Shown piece by piece: positions 22,679 through 30,398 of a stretch of DNA of 64,000 nt. Positions within the stretch are counted from its first letter, which is position 1, and every line of letters begins with the position of its first letter. The notes below the pieces were generated by a model, which searched no databases, had not been told where the DNA came from, and was given only the letters and a program-made list of their open reading frames with translations. The position numbers were made by a program, and so were the translations under genes. This DNA is from a virus, in IMG/VR virus record IMGVR_UViG_3300046777_002658, positions 62,001 to 126,000 of that record, one strand, 5' to 3'.

Positions 22679-23302
22679 ATGTCTGATCGAATCTTGCATC
22701 GTGGTTGGGTTAAGTCTATACGTGAGCTCAAGTCCCATAAAGTAGAGCTTGCTATCAAGTCTAAGTACCCAGCCATCCCTATTATAGGTCTGTTAGCAGT
22801 CCACCTAGCAGTAGAGTGGTTCAGACCAACTGACTGTGTTGAATACAGAAGAGCATCGGAGTTAAAAGACGAAAAGCTAGGTCAGAGCTTTGATGACTTA
22901 ACTGTAGAGTTAGTCATTCCGGTGCTAGAGAGACTGGCTGGTGATCGCTGGTTGGTATGGTTTCCTAATGTAGAAGTAGAGCTTTCAACAGCTCCTACAG
23001 AGATAACTATAGAGCATGACAACCTGGAGTTAAAGTACAAGTGGAGTAAGTACAAACAAGACTATCTTCGCACTGCTAAACCAGAGCTGGGGGGGCGCAT
23101 CCTGTTCTTCCCACCTAGTGAGGTTTCCTTACACTCTATCTTAGAGCAGCCAGCTCAACTGGGAGCTAACGTGGCTGACATTCCTTTTGTGTACCCAAGT
23201 GATGATGAAGAGGACATAGCTAGGAATGCTGAGAGAGAGGAAAAAGACTACTTCTCCAGAGAGATTAGTGCGACAGAGGCTTGGGAGTTAGTGCGCTCTT
23301 AG
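22679..23302 (+). CDS. Hypothetical protein, 207 residues
   Basis: Has a hydrophobic segment near residues 30-48 (YPAIPIIGLLAVHLAVEWF) that could be buried or membrane-associated. The last third is acidic. It heads a run of four genes without a terminator in between (22679-24412), which differs from the single-gene cassettes before it. Family unknown. Confidence 0.65.
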   Translation: MSDRILHRGWVKSIRELKSHKVELAIKSKYPAIPIIGLLAVHLAVEWFRPTDCVEYRRASELKDEKLGQSFDDLTVELVIPVLERLAGDRWLVWFPNVEVELSTAPTEITIEHDNLELKYKWSKYKQDYLRTAKPELGGRILFFPPSEVSLHSILEQPAQLGANVADIPFVYPSDDEEDIARNAEREEKDYFSREISATEAWELVRS

Positions 23303-23336
23303 TGGGGTACACTAAATCTAGTAAATCTAGAGAGCT

Positions 23337-23696
23337 ATGCACCCCATAAAGATAATAGGGTTGTTATTTGCAGCCCTAACCACTCCAGCCCTTGCTTGGG
23401 TGAGTGTCGGTCTAGGCAGTGGTGTTTACCCATTAGTGAAGCATTCTGCCTACCCCGCTCCAGGAACTTATACTCTCAAAACCAAAGTATTAGGGTTCTG
23501 CGGGGGTAAAGATTATATAACGTTCTCCTACAAATTCTCGAAGGAGAACTGTGTGGTTGTCTTCTTGTCAGATGATGAAAGGTTGAGAGTAGAAGACCCT
23601 CGCAACTTGTTAACCCACCAAGACCAGAAAGGTCAAGCCACCCTAGCAGTTGATGGGTTTAACAGACCCACATTGGTGGGGTGGAGTAATGAGTGA
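23337..23696 (+). CDS. Secreted or periplasmic small protein, 119 residues
   Basis: Clear signal peptide: MHPIK basic start, IIGLLFAALTT core, and PALA before Trp, so cleavage near residue 20. The mature part has two Cys (GFCGGKD, ENCVVVF) that could form a disulfide. Its end overlaps the next gene by 8 bases (ATGAGTGA). A phage protein sent to the periplasm may act in superinfection exclusion or envelope change; this is inference. Confidence 0.7.
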   Translation: MHPIKIIGLLFAALTTPALAWVSVGLGSGVYPLVKHSAYPAPGTYTLKTKVLGFCGGKDYITFSYKFSKENCVVVFLSDDERLRVEDPRNLLTHQDQKGQATLAVDGFNRPTLVGWSNE

Positions 23697-24174
23697 GGAG
23701 CAACCGCCATCCACTAGAGAAAGTATAGTAAGGTGCTGCTTTGGTATGTTCTTACTTACTGTCAGTCTGCATGGTGTAGCAGGTGAGTTTCCCAACCCAC
23801 TACCAACTCTAGCAAGTGACTGGATGCCAAAGCCCATAGAACAACCTAGAATAGGGTTCTACAAGTACATCAAAGTCCTCGGCTCAGGTGATCGCTATTA
23901 CCTTCTCAACCTAAATACAGATAGGGGAGTTGTCAAGAACGTTAGAGCAACTTTAATGCCGGGTAGCTACTGGAAGAATGTTACTATTAACTCAGAAGGT
24001 AGAGTAACCCGTAAGGAGCTATCAAAGTCTAGAGACACAGGCTGCCTTGAGAGGGCTGTTATTATGCGAAGGTCTGGCATAGTAAGCGTAGGTGGTATAC
24101 AAGTGACTGACGCGCAAGGGAACTTCTACGGGAATGTTGATTTAGTTAATTGTGAGAAGAAGGAAGTGGAGTAA
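23689..24174 (+). CDS. Second secreted small protein, 161 residues
   Basis: The start at ATG 23689 overlaps the preceding secreted-protein gene, indicating translational coupling. The N-terminus MSEEQPPSTRESIVRCCFGM is followed by a hydrophobic core LLTVSLHGVAG and then EFPNPLP, so a signal peptide or anchor. The mature part is beta-rich with two Cys (DTGCLERA, LVNCEKK). No family recognised. Confidence 0.65.
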   Translation: MSEEQPPSTRESIVRCCFGMFLLTVSLHGVAGEFPNPLPTLASDWMPKPIEQPRIGFYKYIKVLGSGDRYYLLNLNTDRGVVKNVRATLMPGSYWKNVTINSEGRVTRKELSKSRDTGCLERAVIMRRSGIVSVGGIQVTDAQGNFYGNVDLVNCEKKEVE

Positions 24175-24178
24175 CACT

Positions 24179-24412
24179 ATGAAAATAACAGTCAGCATAG
24201 AGATTGATGCAGAAGACGCTGGACACCTTATTGCTTTTGCTCACTTGTTATCAGATTGGGAGGAAGCAATAGACAATCAGATGGATGATGTTCTGAAAGC
24301 TTTCTGTTATGCCTCAGACCATCTAGTAGGTATAGAGAATAAAGAGATAGAAATGAAATGTAGTGAGCAGCAAGCTAACAGGTACAAGAAGCTTTTAGAG
24401 AAGTTAAGGTAA
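24179..24412 (+). CDS. Hypothetical protein, 77 residues
   Basis: The start at ATGAAAATAACA lies five bases after the previous stop, with GGAAGTGGAG upstream. Acidic and largely helical. Last gene of the 22679 run, ended by the strong hairpin at 24419-24451. Confidence 0.6.
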   Translation: MKITVSIEIDAEDAGHLIAFAHLLSDWEEAIDNQMDDVLKAFCYASDHLVGIENKEIEMKCSEQQANRYKKLLEKLR

Positions 24413-24418
24413 AGGGAA

Positions 24419-24451
24419 GGGGGCTGGTTATTTCATTAATAACCAGCCCCC
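24419..24451. terminator. Strong bidirectional terminator between converging genes
   Basis: A perfect 13-bp stem, GGGGGCTGGTTAT / ATAACCAGCCCCC, with a 7-base loop. It separates the plus-strand run from the minus-strand gene. Confidence 0.75.
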
Positions 24452-24487
24452 TTCAGCCCCGCCTTGCTTGCCCTAAAAGAAAAAAGA

Positions 24488-25123
24488 TTATGAGTTTTTC
24501 AAACAGAGTTCAGCCTTGAGTCTGTCATTCTCCAACATTAGATGTTGGTTCTTCTCTGTTACGTCCTGTAAGAGAGCTCTCAATGCACTAACCTCTATTT
24601 GTAACTCTTTCTTTGAAGGTACTTTAGGGTCGGGCTCTCCCTTACCTCTTTTCTCATCAAAATAAAGATGGTGGTCTAACTCTTTGAGATCGTAACCTTG
24701 CGACCGCTTCTCAAGTCCCCATCTAATGATATCCATAGTGATCTCAAGCCGATAAGCTGCATTTTCCTCCATGAGCTTTAGCTCTTCAACTACGTCCCAG
24801 TTCTCAGCCAGCTTGATATACTTGTATATCTGAGTTTTCTTCAAGCCAGACTCATAAGACTGATGTTCGCGCAGGAAGTGGTCAAAGGAAGTAAACTCTC
24901 CCATATCCGAAGAGACTGGGTGTAGCTTACTTGCTCCAGCAAGACTGTTTTTAATGTGAAGAAATTCAACCCCACAGTCTTTGTACATCACTAAGCTTTT
25001 CTTACGATGCTTTTGAGAAGTGCTATACTCCTTCTGTCCTTCTAGCCAGTTATTCATACCTTGTTTGTAGTATACTGAAAGAAGGACTTGCTCTCCTGGA
25101 AAAGAAAACTGATTAGCTGTCAT
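24488..25123 (-). CDS. Counter-oriented HTH/coiled-coil protein, paralogue of the gene at 17785
   Basis: 211 residues. Shares with the 17785 gene the sequence of motifs YKDxGxxF, SFDHFLRE, LKKTQIYKYIKLAENWD, VEELKLMEENAAYRLEI and DLKELDHHLYF. The N-termini differ. The C-terminus is a coiled coil (VSALRALLQDVTEKNQHLMLENDRLKAELCLK). As with its paralogue, the helix-turn-helix-like core and the orientation suggest a regulator. No array motif precedes it on its own strand. Confidence 0.75.
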   Translation of the reverse strand: MTANQFSFPGEQVLLSVYYKQGMNNWLEGQKEYSTSQKHRKKSLVMYKDCGVEFLHIKNSLAGASKLHPVSSDMGEFTSFDHFLREHQSYESGLKKTQIYKYIKLAENWDVVEELKLMEENAAYRLEITMDIIRWGLEKRSQGYDLKELDHHLYFDEKRGKGEPDPKVPSKKELQIEVSALRALLQDVTEKNQHLMLENDRLKAELCLKNS

Positions 25124-25142
25124 AGCTCTAAGTTAATAAGGT

Positions 25143-25238
25143 TTACTATTAGTCGTTTAGTTGTTTAGTAAAAAAAAATAACTGAACGACTATTTCAATA
25201 GTAACTCTTTTCCACAAGAAAAAAGAATAGTGAGAGTA
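25143..25238 (+). promoter_or_regulatory. Long hairpin plus A-tract motif cassette
   Basis: TTACTATT / AATAGTAA enclosing TAGTCGTTTAGTT / AACTGAACGACTA (25143-25204) with an A-rich loop, then AAGAAAAAAGAATAGTGAGA at 25216-25235. It lies between divergent genes and may serve both. Confidence 0.65.
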
Positions 25239-25257
25239 ATCAAGTGAGAGACCAGCC

Positions 25258-26013
25258 ATGTCAGAACCCAACCCAGTAGACAAAGATATTAAAAAGACTA
25301 TTGATAGTTGGCTTCTCTCTTTACCTTATAAAGAGGGAGACGTAGTGAAGTGTTACTATCCCGATGGGTTACTGCAACCAAAAGAATTAGAAATAGAAGA
25401 GTTAGAAATCTCCTCTAACTGTGCAAGTGGAGTAAGAGTACAGCTCAAAGGAATTAGAACGCGAACAGGCACAGAGTTATGGTTAGACTCTGATTGGATA
25501 GAACCTACCCGAGTAGAAGTAAAAGCAGCAGAGGCAGAGGAGTCAAAAGCAATAACAGATACCAAATGGATTGCTGTAGACCCAGATAACTTACCAGAGG
25601 GTGAGGTGTTGGCTATCAGTAAAGATAGACTGAGACCAGTAATAGGTGAGATTAAAATCCACAAGAACGGGGGTTTATACTGCCAGGATGATGAGGGACA
25701 TTCCATTACTCCTGAGGCTTACCAGCCTTTAGAAGCTGTTCACCAACTATGGGAAGGTCATAATCCATCTGCTGGATATTCTAAAGATAGTGATGCCTTC
25801 AAGTTACTAGAGTGGATTATTGAGTCTGATAGTAGTTTAGGTAAAGCATTAGAAGAAATACCTATCAAAGCTGGACACACAATAAAGATACTAGCTCAAC
25901 AGATAATTAAACTGTCGAGGCTTGTAGAAGATGCCCCTCAGAGTCCTGAGAGAAACTCAAGTGACTTCTTTCAAGAATTAATTTACTGGATTAAAGATTA
26001 CATAGCTGATTAG
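25258..26013 (+). CDS. Hypothetical protein, 251 residues; intact paralogue of the broken gene at 27314
   Basis: N-terminal 90 residues look like a small beta barrel (GDVVKCYYPDGL...VRVQLKGIRTRTG). The segment TKWIAVDPDNLPEGEVLAISKD begins a second unit found again at 27314 (IKWILVDANNLPEDEVIAIDKE). Both end in a similar helical segment (FFQELIYWIKDYIAD here; MDELVYWLKEYIAANK there). Function unknown. Confidence 0.7.
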   Translation: MSEPNPVDKDIKKTIDSWLLSLPYKEGDVVKCYYPDGLLQPKELEIEELEISSNCASGVRVQLKGIRTRTGTELWLDSDWIEPTRVEVKAAEAEESKAITDTKWIAVDPDNLPEGEVLAISKDRLRPVIGEIKIHKNGGLYCQDDEGHSITPEAYQPLEAVHQLWEGHNPSAGYSKDSDAFKLLEWIIESDSSLGKALEEIPIKAGHTIKILAQQIIKLSRLVEDAPQSPERNSSDFFQELIYWIKDYIAD

Positions 26014-26082
26014 AGTTAAGAGGGAGGCAACTCTCTACCCTAGTAACCAACTCATGAGATAGTTTGTGTAACTCTGCTGGTA

Positions 26083-26102
26083 AGAAAAAAAGCCAAAAGA
26101 GA
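26083..26102 (+). promoter_or_regulatory. Degenerate A-tract motif
   Basis: AAGAAAAAAAGCCAAAAGAG. It keeps the A-tract but loses GAATAG. It precedes the membrane-protein gene. Confidence 0.35.
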
Positions 26103-26123
26103 GGATTCCTCACACAAATTACT

Positions 26124-27239
26124 ATGAGCATTCACTTTCTAGTTACCTTTAGCTTATTCTGCTGGGTAGTCTTACACCTAGCTAGGCATTCTTTGATAAC
26201 TCCTTATATAGCCGGGGGAGCAGCCATGACTCTGTGTTCCTACTTTCAAACCAAAGCAGTAGTCTTTCTGGTTGCCGTAGTCCTTGCCTACTTCACTGTT
26301 TATCTCCTGAATGAGGATGTAGACCCCAACCAACTGTTAGTAAGAGATAGAGAGAGTGCGGCTGCCCTGACAGAGGAGATAGGTGGCAACATTAAAGTAG
26401 TGAAAGTAGTGACTTTGCTACTGTTCTGCTTCCTACCAATCCCCAGCCCTCCTGGTTTTATTACAGGAATACTCCCAGTAGTGATTATCTCTTTGCTGAT
26501 ATTCCTCAACAAGGATGCAGGGAAAGGCAACCTGGTAGGTTATCTGGTTTTGGTTATGGGAGCAGTAGGAGGAGCCAGTTTTACTCTATGGTTAGTCAAA
26601 ACCTTCCTACCAATCCAAGTGAGTGTAATACCAATATTAACCGGGCTGGCTATCCCTTCCTTGCTGGGCTGTGACCCACCACCTACCAAGAGCTTGAGAG
26701 AAAGAGGGTTGAACTCCCCACCAGGGATAAACAACATTCTGTGGACATTCCTGCTCACTTGGGTAACACCAGGTTTATCTCTGAGTGCTACCACGTCTGC
26801 GCTCATAGCTCCTGGTGCTTACAGGTTAGTAATTGCTAACCTAACTTCTGTAGCTATAGAAGGCTGGAATCTAGGTCTGTTGTTTAGGGATGGGAGTTCT
26901 ACTAAAACTCCTCTAGGAGACTTATTACTCAGACCAGACCGCTGGTATCAAACCCCAACCTTGCAAGTTTCAGGAGCGGGGCTGGACCACCTGTTCTTTG
27001 TAGTCCTGCTGGGAGTAATGCCAGCGGTCGCAATGTACCTCTGGTGTAACTCAAAGTTTGAGCCAGACCCTTCCATAATCATTGTGGTGATGCTATTGCA
27101 GTCTGCCGTGATAGCAGGTTGGTCATCCTTAGTTTTAGTACCTCTGGGATTTGGGTTTGCTATATTGCAGATGGCGTTGATGCCAAACTATTCAGAGATT
27201 AGAAGCTTGACTATCATGGCTCCAATGCTTGTACCTTAA
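26124..27239 (+). CDS. Polytopic membrane protein, 371 residues
   Basis: The start is set at ATGAGCATTCAC with GAGAGGA upstream. About nine or ten hydrophobic segments are visible, for example IHFLVTFSLFCWVVLHLA, TKAVVFLVAVVLAYFTVYLL, VVKVVTLLLFCFLPI, GILPVVIISLLIFL, LVGYLVLVMGAVGGASF and FFVVLLGVMPAVAMYL. One charged cytoplasmic-looking loop follows segment 3. No transporter family recognised. Large membrane proteins are uncommon among phage early genes. Confidence 0.7.
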   Translation: MSIHFLVTFSLFCWVVLHLARHSLITPYIAGGAAMTLCSYFQTKAVVFLVAVVLAYFTVYLLNEDVDPNQLLVRDRESAAALTEEIGGNIKVVKVVTLLLFCFLPIPSPPGFITGILPVVIISLLIFLNKDAGKGNLVGYLVLVMGAVGGASFTLWLVKTFLPIQVSVIPILTGLAIPSLLGCDPPPTKSLRERGLNSPPGINNILWTFLLTWVTPGLSLSATTSALIAPGAYRLVIANLTSVAIEGWNLGLLFRDGSSTKTPLGDLLLRPDRWYQTPTLQVSGAGLDHLFFVVLLGVMPAVAMYLWCNSKFEPDPSIIIVVMLLQSAVIAGWSSLVLVPLGFGFAILQMALMPNYSEIRSLTIMAPMLVP

Positions 27240-27249
27240 AGGAGATTGT

Positions 27250-27324
27250 ATGACTGAAGTAACAAGAGTTAATAAATCACTGATGATTTTAGAAAACAAA
27301 GGAGCGCAGCAGTATGAGTATTAA
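27250..27324 (+). CDS. Short coupled reading frame, 24 residues
   Basis: The ATG follows an ideal AAAGGAG (seven-base spacing), ten bases after the membrane-protein stop. The frame (MTEVTRVNKSLMILENKGAQ...) ends eight bases inside the next gene. It could be a leader peptide that couples translation, or a remnant. Confidence 0.35.
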   Translation: MTEVTRVNKSLMILENKGAQQYEY

Positions 27325-27812
27325 ATGGATTCTAGTTGATGCTAACAATCTACCAGAGGATGAGGTAATAGCTATTGATAAAGAAGGGCACATAGTGGTA
27401 GGATTCTTTATGCCCTCTTCACGCTCTTATTCCCCCCCCTCATCAACTTGTTGTTGCAGTACAAGATGATGAAGGGAGAGTGGTGAAAGATGTACACTCC
27501 TTCATACCTATGAAACATCTAACAAAGCTATGGAGAGAACAAAACCAGGTAGTACCAAATTACTACTCCAAAAAGAGTAAAGCTTACGAGATTCTCTCGT
27601 GGCATATGGAAGAGGGTGTGCTGAAAGAACCTTGGAACTCTGGACTACTAGAGTGTCCTTTAAAGGCTACTAAGCTTATAAGGTGTTTAGCCAATTCTAT
27701 GGTTCTTAACTACTTCATTTACCCATCCAAAGCAAAGCTAATAGCTGGCGATACGCAAATAATGGATGAGCTTGTCTACTGGCTAAAAGAATACATTGCT
27801 GCTAATAAGTAA
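27314..27812 (+). pseudogene. Frameshifted paralogue of the 25258 gene
   Basis: The frame opens IKWILVDANNLPEDEVIAIDKE, then enters a C8 run (27432-27439) and stops at 27478-27480. The other frame continues QDDEGRVVKDVHSFIPM to 27812. Removing one C would join them into one protein aligned to residues about 100-251 of the gene at 25258. Either a real frameshift, a slippage site, or a homopolymer error in the assembly. Confidence 0.75.
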
Positions 27813-27839
27813 AATAAAGAGGGCTGCCCCTCTTTATTT
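27812..27839 (+). terminator. Hairpin terminator
   Basis: AAATAAAGAGGG-ctg-CCCCTCTTTATTT overlaps the last stop base. Confidence 0.7.
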
Positions 27840-27930
27840 CTATAAGCTATAACCTCCCAATCACATTACAATAACTCTCCACCACAGAACTAGCAGTAAA
27901 CGCTTCCAGAGAGTTGTTAAAGAAAAAACA

Positions 27931-28188
27931 GTGACCTTTACAGCAGAAAATTTTGTAGAAATGGAAAAAGCAAAACTAAAAAGCGGGACTGGCTATTCTT
28001 CTAAAAAGACTTTCTATTACCATGTCTGTAAAGGAGAAGACCAAGAGATTACTTTTAACCAAGAGGATTTAGGAGAGGCAGTAGAGTTAAGCAACATCTA
28101 TTCCAATCTTGGAGACTTTGAAGAAGAGCCTTCTCTTAAAGATGTAATAGAAAGACTATTAGAGCTAGAAAGAGGCTATGAAAGTTAG
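27931..28188 (+). CDS. Hypothetical protein, 85 residues
   Basis: Start uncertain: a GTG at 27931 in a weak motif (AAAGAAAAAACAGTG) or the ATG at 27961. A small acidic protein with a final helix (SLKDVIERLLELERGYES). Family unknown. Confidence 0.5.
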   Translation: MTFTAENFVEMEKAKLKSGTGYSSKKTFYYHVCKGEDQEITFNQEDLGEAVELSNIYSNLGDFEEEPSLKDVIERLLELERGYES

Positions 28189-28218
28189 AGGAGTCTAACA
28201 TTTAAAGAATGGATGGAG

Positions 28219-28297
28219 CAAGAAAAAAGAACAAAGAAAGTATATCAACAGAGAGCTCAAACAAGCTCTCCTTTTCATTTTTAAAAAAGATAAGGTG
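28219..28297 (+). promoter_or_regulatory. Two motifs flanking a terminator, no gene between
   Basis: CAAGAAAAAAGAACAAAGAAAG (28219-28240), hairpin GAGAGC / GCTCTC (about 28252-28270) with CTTTTC, then TTAAAAAAGATAAGGTG (28281-28297). The second motif would serve the RNase H gene. The first has only a very short possible transcript. Confidence 0.5.
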
Positions 28298-28375
28298 CAC
28301 TACTACAATGATCTAATTAAAAGCTACACAGTCAATCACTAACAAAGCAAATGATAAAGAAAATAACAAACAAAG

Positions 28376-28798
28376 ATGGCACGCGCAACACTATATACAG
28401 ATGGTTCAGGATTAGGTGGTTATGGAATCTATGGAGTCAGTGACCACGGCAGGATAGAATGTGGGGGCAGGTGCGAATACAGAGATTCTGTAGCTTGCGA
28501 ACTGTATGCTATTCTGGAAGGCATCAGAACCTGCCTAAACCAGTGGGGGGAGAACATTGACAGAATTTTAGTCCACTCAGACTCCCAACAAGCCCTCAAA
28601 TTAACTAAAAATTCTTTCAGAAACAAGCTGTCCCCCAGAGAAGACTTAAGAGAACTCCAAAAACACTTTCAAGCCCTGTCTAAACAAGTGAGAGTAGACA
28701 TTCGCTGGGTGCCTGGACATCAGACAGGAAACTCTACAGAAGCTTACCTCAACAGGAAAGTTGACCAGATAGCATCCAGACACAACAGAGCAGCATGA
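28376..28798 (+). CDS. rnhA: Ribonuclease H (type 1)
   Basis: 140 residues, the usual length for RNase HI. It cleaves RNA in RNA-DNA hybrids. The four acidic catalytic residues are visible: D9 (YTDGSG), E42 (ACELYAI), D69 (HSDSQQ) and D130 (RKVDQIA). H115 sits in the catalytic-loop WVPGHQ motif. In a phage it would remove primers or R-loops during genome replication. The start has no strong ribosome site. A long gene-free stretch follows. Confidence 0.9.
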   Translation: MARATLYTDGSGLGGYGIYGVSDHGRIECGGRCEYRDSVACELYAILEGIRTCLNQWGENIDRILVHSDSQQALKLTKNSFRNKLSPREDLRELQKHFQALSKQVRVDIRWVPGHQTGNSTEAYLNRKVDQIASRHNRAA

Positions 28799-29290
28799 CA
28801 AAAGTTTTTCTCTGGCTTTAGACAGCCGAAACAAACAACCAATGCACAACATCCCTTCCTTCCTTGCATAACTTTAGTCTTACCTGCAAAGCCAACAAGC
28901 TTTAGACATGACAAATCACCCTCAAGTTCAAGTGACTTTAAGAGTGTCTAAACCAAGCTAGTTGGCTGCTCTGCTATTGATGGTAATTTACTGAATCATG
29001 TCTTCAGCGGGAGACTAAAAGTGGCCTTGGCTCTCACCCAGCGTCACTCGACTGTTAGATAAGTTGACCCTTGAACTGTCATGCACTTGGTCTCCGCCTG
29101 CAATGTTAAGGTGGTCTGTCTATCTACTCTTATTGTACCCTGATTAACAAAAAGAAAGAAATAATTTCTAAAAAAGTTTGACAGCCGACCTCAAAACACA
29201 ACTTTATTATTTCTTAACAATCTCTGTAAAGCCTGCTGCGTAAGAGTTTGAGAGGTTAGATAAAAAATATTTAGAAATTCTTTGGAAAAA
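28799..29290 (+). other. Gene-free stretch with several inverted repeats; possible structured RNA
   Basis: No frame with a start and ribosome site is convincing. Pairings seen: AGCCAAC with GTTGGCT and TTTAGAC with GTCTAAA, nested over about 90 bases (roughly 28881-28967); and GCGGGAGAC with GTCTCCGC enclosing about 80 bases (roughly 29009-29100). Phage genomes seldom leave 800 bases unused, so a structured RNA or a replication/control region is plausible. Confidence 0.4.
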
Positions 29291-29293
29291 CAC

Positions 29294-29322
29294 TTGTCAT
29301 TATTGTTTTATTACTGTATGAT
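29294..29322 (+). promoter_or_regulatory. Sigma-70-type promoter
   Basis: TTGTCA (29294-29299), 17-base spacer, TATGAT (29317-29322). One of the few host-like promoters in the window. Confidence 0.65.
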
Positions 29323-29329
29323 GATAGTA

Positions 29330-29486
29330 GAAGAACTAAATATAGATTAAACCTCTAAGTACAGAGCTGGTATAGAAAATGACTAAACATACCCTATATC
29401 CCATCTTCATTATTTGAATTTTTTATTTGTACTTCTTAATAAGCTATTTAATACCCCTTGTTGTAAAACAAGGGGTATTTTAGTAT
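29330..29486 (+). ncRNA. Candidate small RNA, about 150 nt
   Basis: Lies between the sigma-70-type promoter and a strong terminator (ATACCCCTTGTT / AACAAGGGGTAT, about 29451-29480, then TTTTAG). It contains only a 12-codon frame without a ribosome site. Its function cannot be read from the sequence. Confidence 0.5.
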
Positions 29487-29561
29487 TTAACCTCTTTCTA
29501 CTCTATCCTACCCTTTCCAAGAGGCGCTACCAAAGTTTATTTTGGGGACTAGTGTTATTAT

Positions 29562-29585
29562 GCAAGAAAAGAGAATAGAGAGAGA
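29562..29585 (+). promoter_or_regulatory. A-tract motif upstream of the 29615 gene
   Basis: GCAAGAAAAGAGAATAGAGAG, a variant of the consensus, about 30 bases before the start. Confidence 0.5.
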
Positions 29586-29614
29586 GTAGTGAAACAAAAA
29601 GTATACTAGCGAGT

Positions 29615-30049
29615 ATGGTAAATAAGAAAGAAGCTGAGAGAAGTTTAGATTTAAAGAAAGCAGCTTTGATTGCTTTCAGGGCATGGAGATACAAAGGGTC
29701 TTTATACCTTAGAGTCGTGGAGCAGACAAATGGGTTAGCAGTCATTCTTTCGGATGTGTGTAGAGAAGATCACAAGATTAAAGAAGGGGAGGAGGGCTGG
29801 GCTTACAAGATGTGCGTCGGTTGGGGGAATTATTTGTTACCTCCTGGTCTTTTGCATTATGGAGGAGAGAGCTGGTTTAGTGATAAAGAGGATAGTTTAA
29901 TAAAATTGCTGACAGTGATCGCTCGTGAATGGTATGAACCCACAGTTGTTATACACTGTGAGGAGAATAGTTCTTCTAGAGAGGATGTATTAGAAGGAGA
30001 AGGGAGGGTGGCTTTAATGAGATACCTTGCTGCTTTTCGTCAGCGTTAA
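29615..30049 (+). CDS. Hypothetical protein, 144 residues
   Basis: Basic helical start (NKKEAERSLDLKKAALIAFRAW), then an aromatic-rich beta region (GWAYKMCVGWGNYLLPPGLLHYGGESWF). Soluble. No family recognised. About 350 gene-free bases follow. Confidence 0.65.
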   Translation: MVNKKEAERSLDLKKAALIAFRAWRYKGSLYLRVVEQTNGLAVILSDVCREDHKIKEGEEGWAYKMCVGWGNYLLPPGLLHYGGESWFSDKEDSLIKLLTVIAREWYEPTVVIHCEENSSSREDVLEGEGRVALMRYLAAFRQR

Positions 30050-30084
30050 GAAGAGGAGTTGCTATGACTACAAGTTTTAGGAAA

Positions 30085-30165
30085 CAAGAAAAAAGAATAA
30101 AGAAAGAGTCTAAGATTACTAAAATGAACTACAGCAACTAGCCCTGACACAGAGCTAGTTGGCTA
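30085..30165 (+). promoter_or_regulatory. A-tract motif followed by a hairpin, no gene
   Basis: CAAGAAAAAAGAATAAAGAA at 30085-30104, then CAACTAGC / GCTAGTTG (30135-30161). A fourth gene-free motif-hairpin pair. Confidence 0.45.
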
Positions 30166-30259
30166 ATTGTCCATTAAAAGAGATAAAAGCTTCTAGGGAG
30201 CCGGCAGTCACTTTATGCCTGCTTGCTAGTTAATAGCCTTTAAAAAAAAGTTAAAACAT

Positions 30260-30299
30260 GGAGGAGCCGGCTTCCTAAAGGAGGAGCCGGCTTCCTAAA
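30260..30299 (+). repeat. Two tandem 20-bp repeats with a GCCGGC core
   Basis: GGAGGAGCCGGCTTCCTAAA occurs twice head to tail. Each unit is nearly palindromic around GCCGGC. Single related sites occur nearby (GGAGCCGGCAGT at about 30199). This resembles a paired operator for a dimeric protein. Confidence 0.75.
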
Positions 30300-30398
30300 A
30301 GAACTGAAGTCTGGCTTTGCAGAGAGTGGAAAAACTTTGAGATAGAAGGAGTAATCAGATAATGACTAGTACAAAGCAATTTAAACAACAGGAGATTT

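Noticed and set aside
29330-29420. 12-codon peptide gene in the 29.3-kb RNA unit
   Set aside because: No ribosome site before the ATG; an RNA product explains the unit better.
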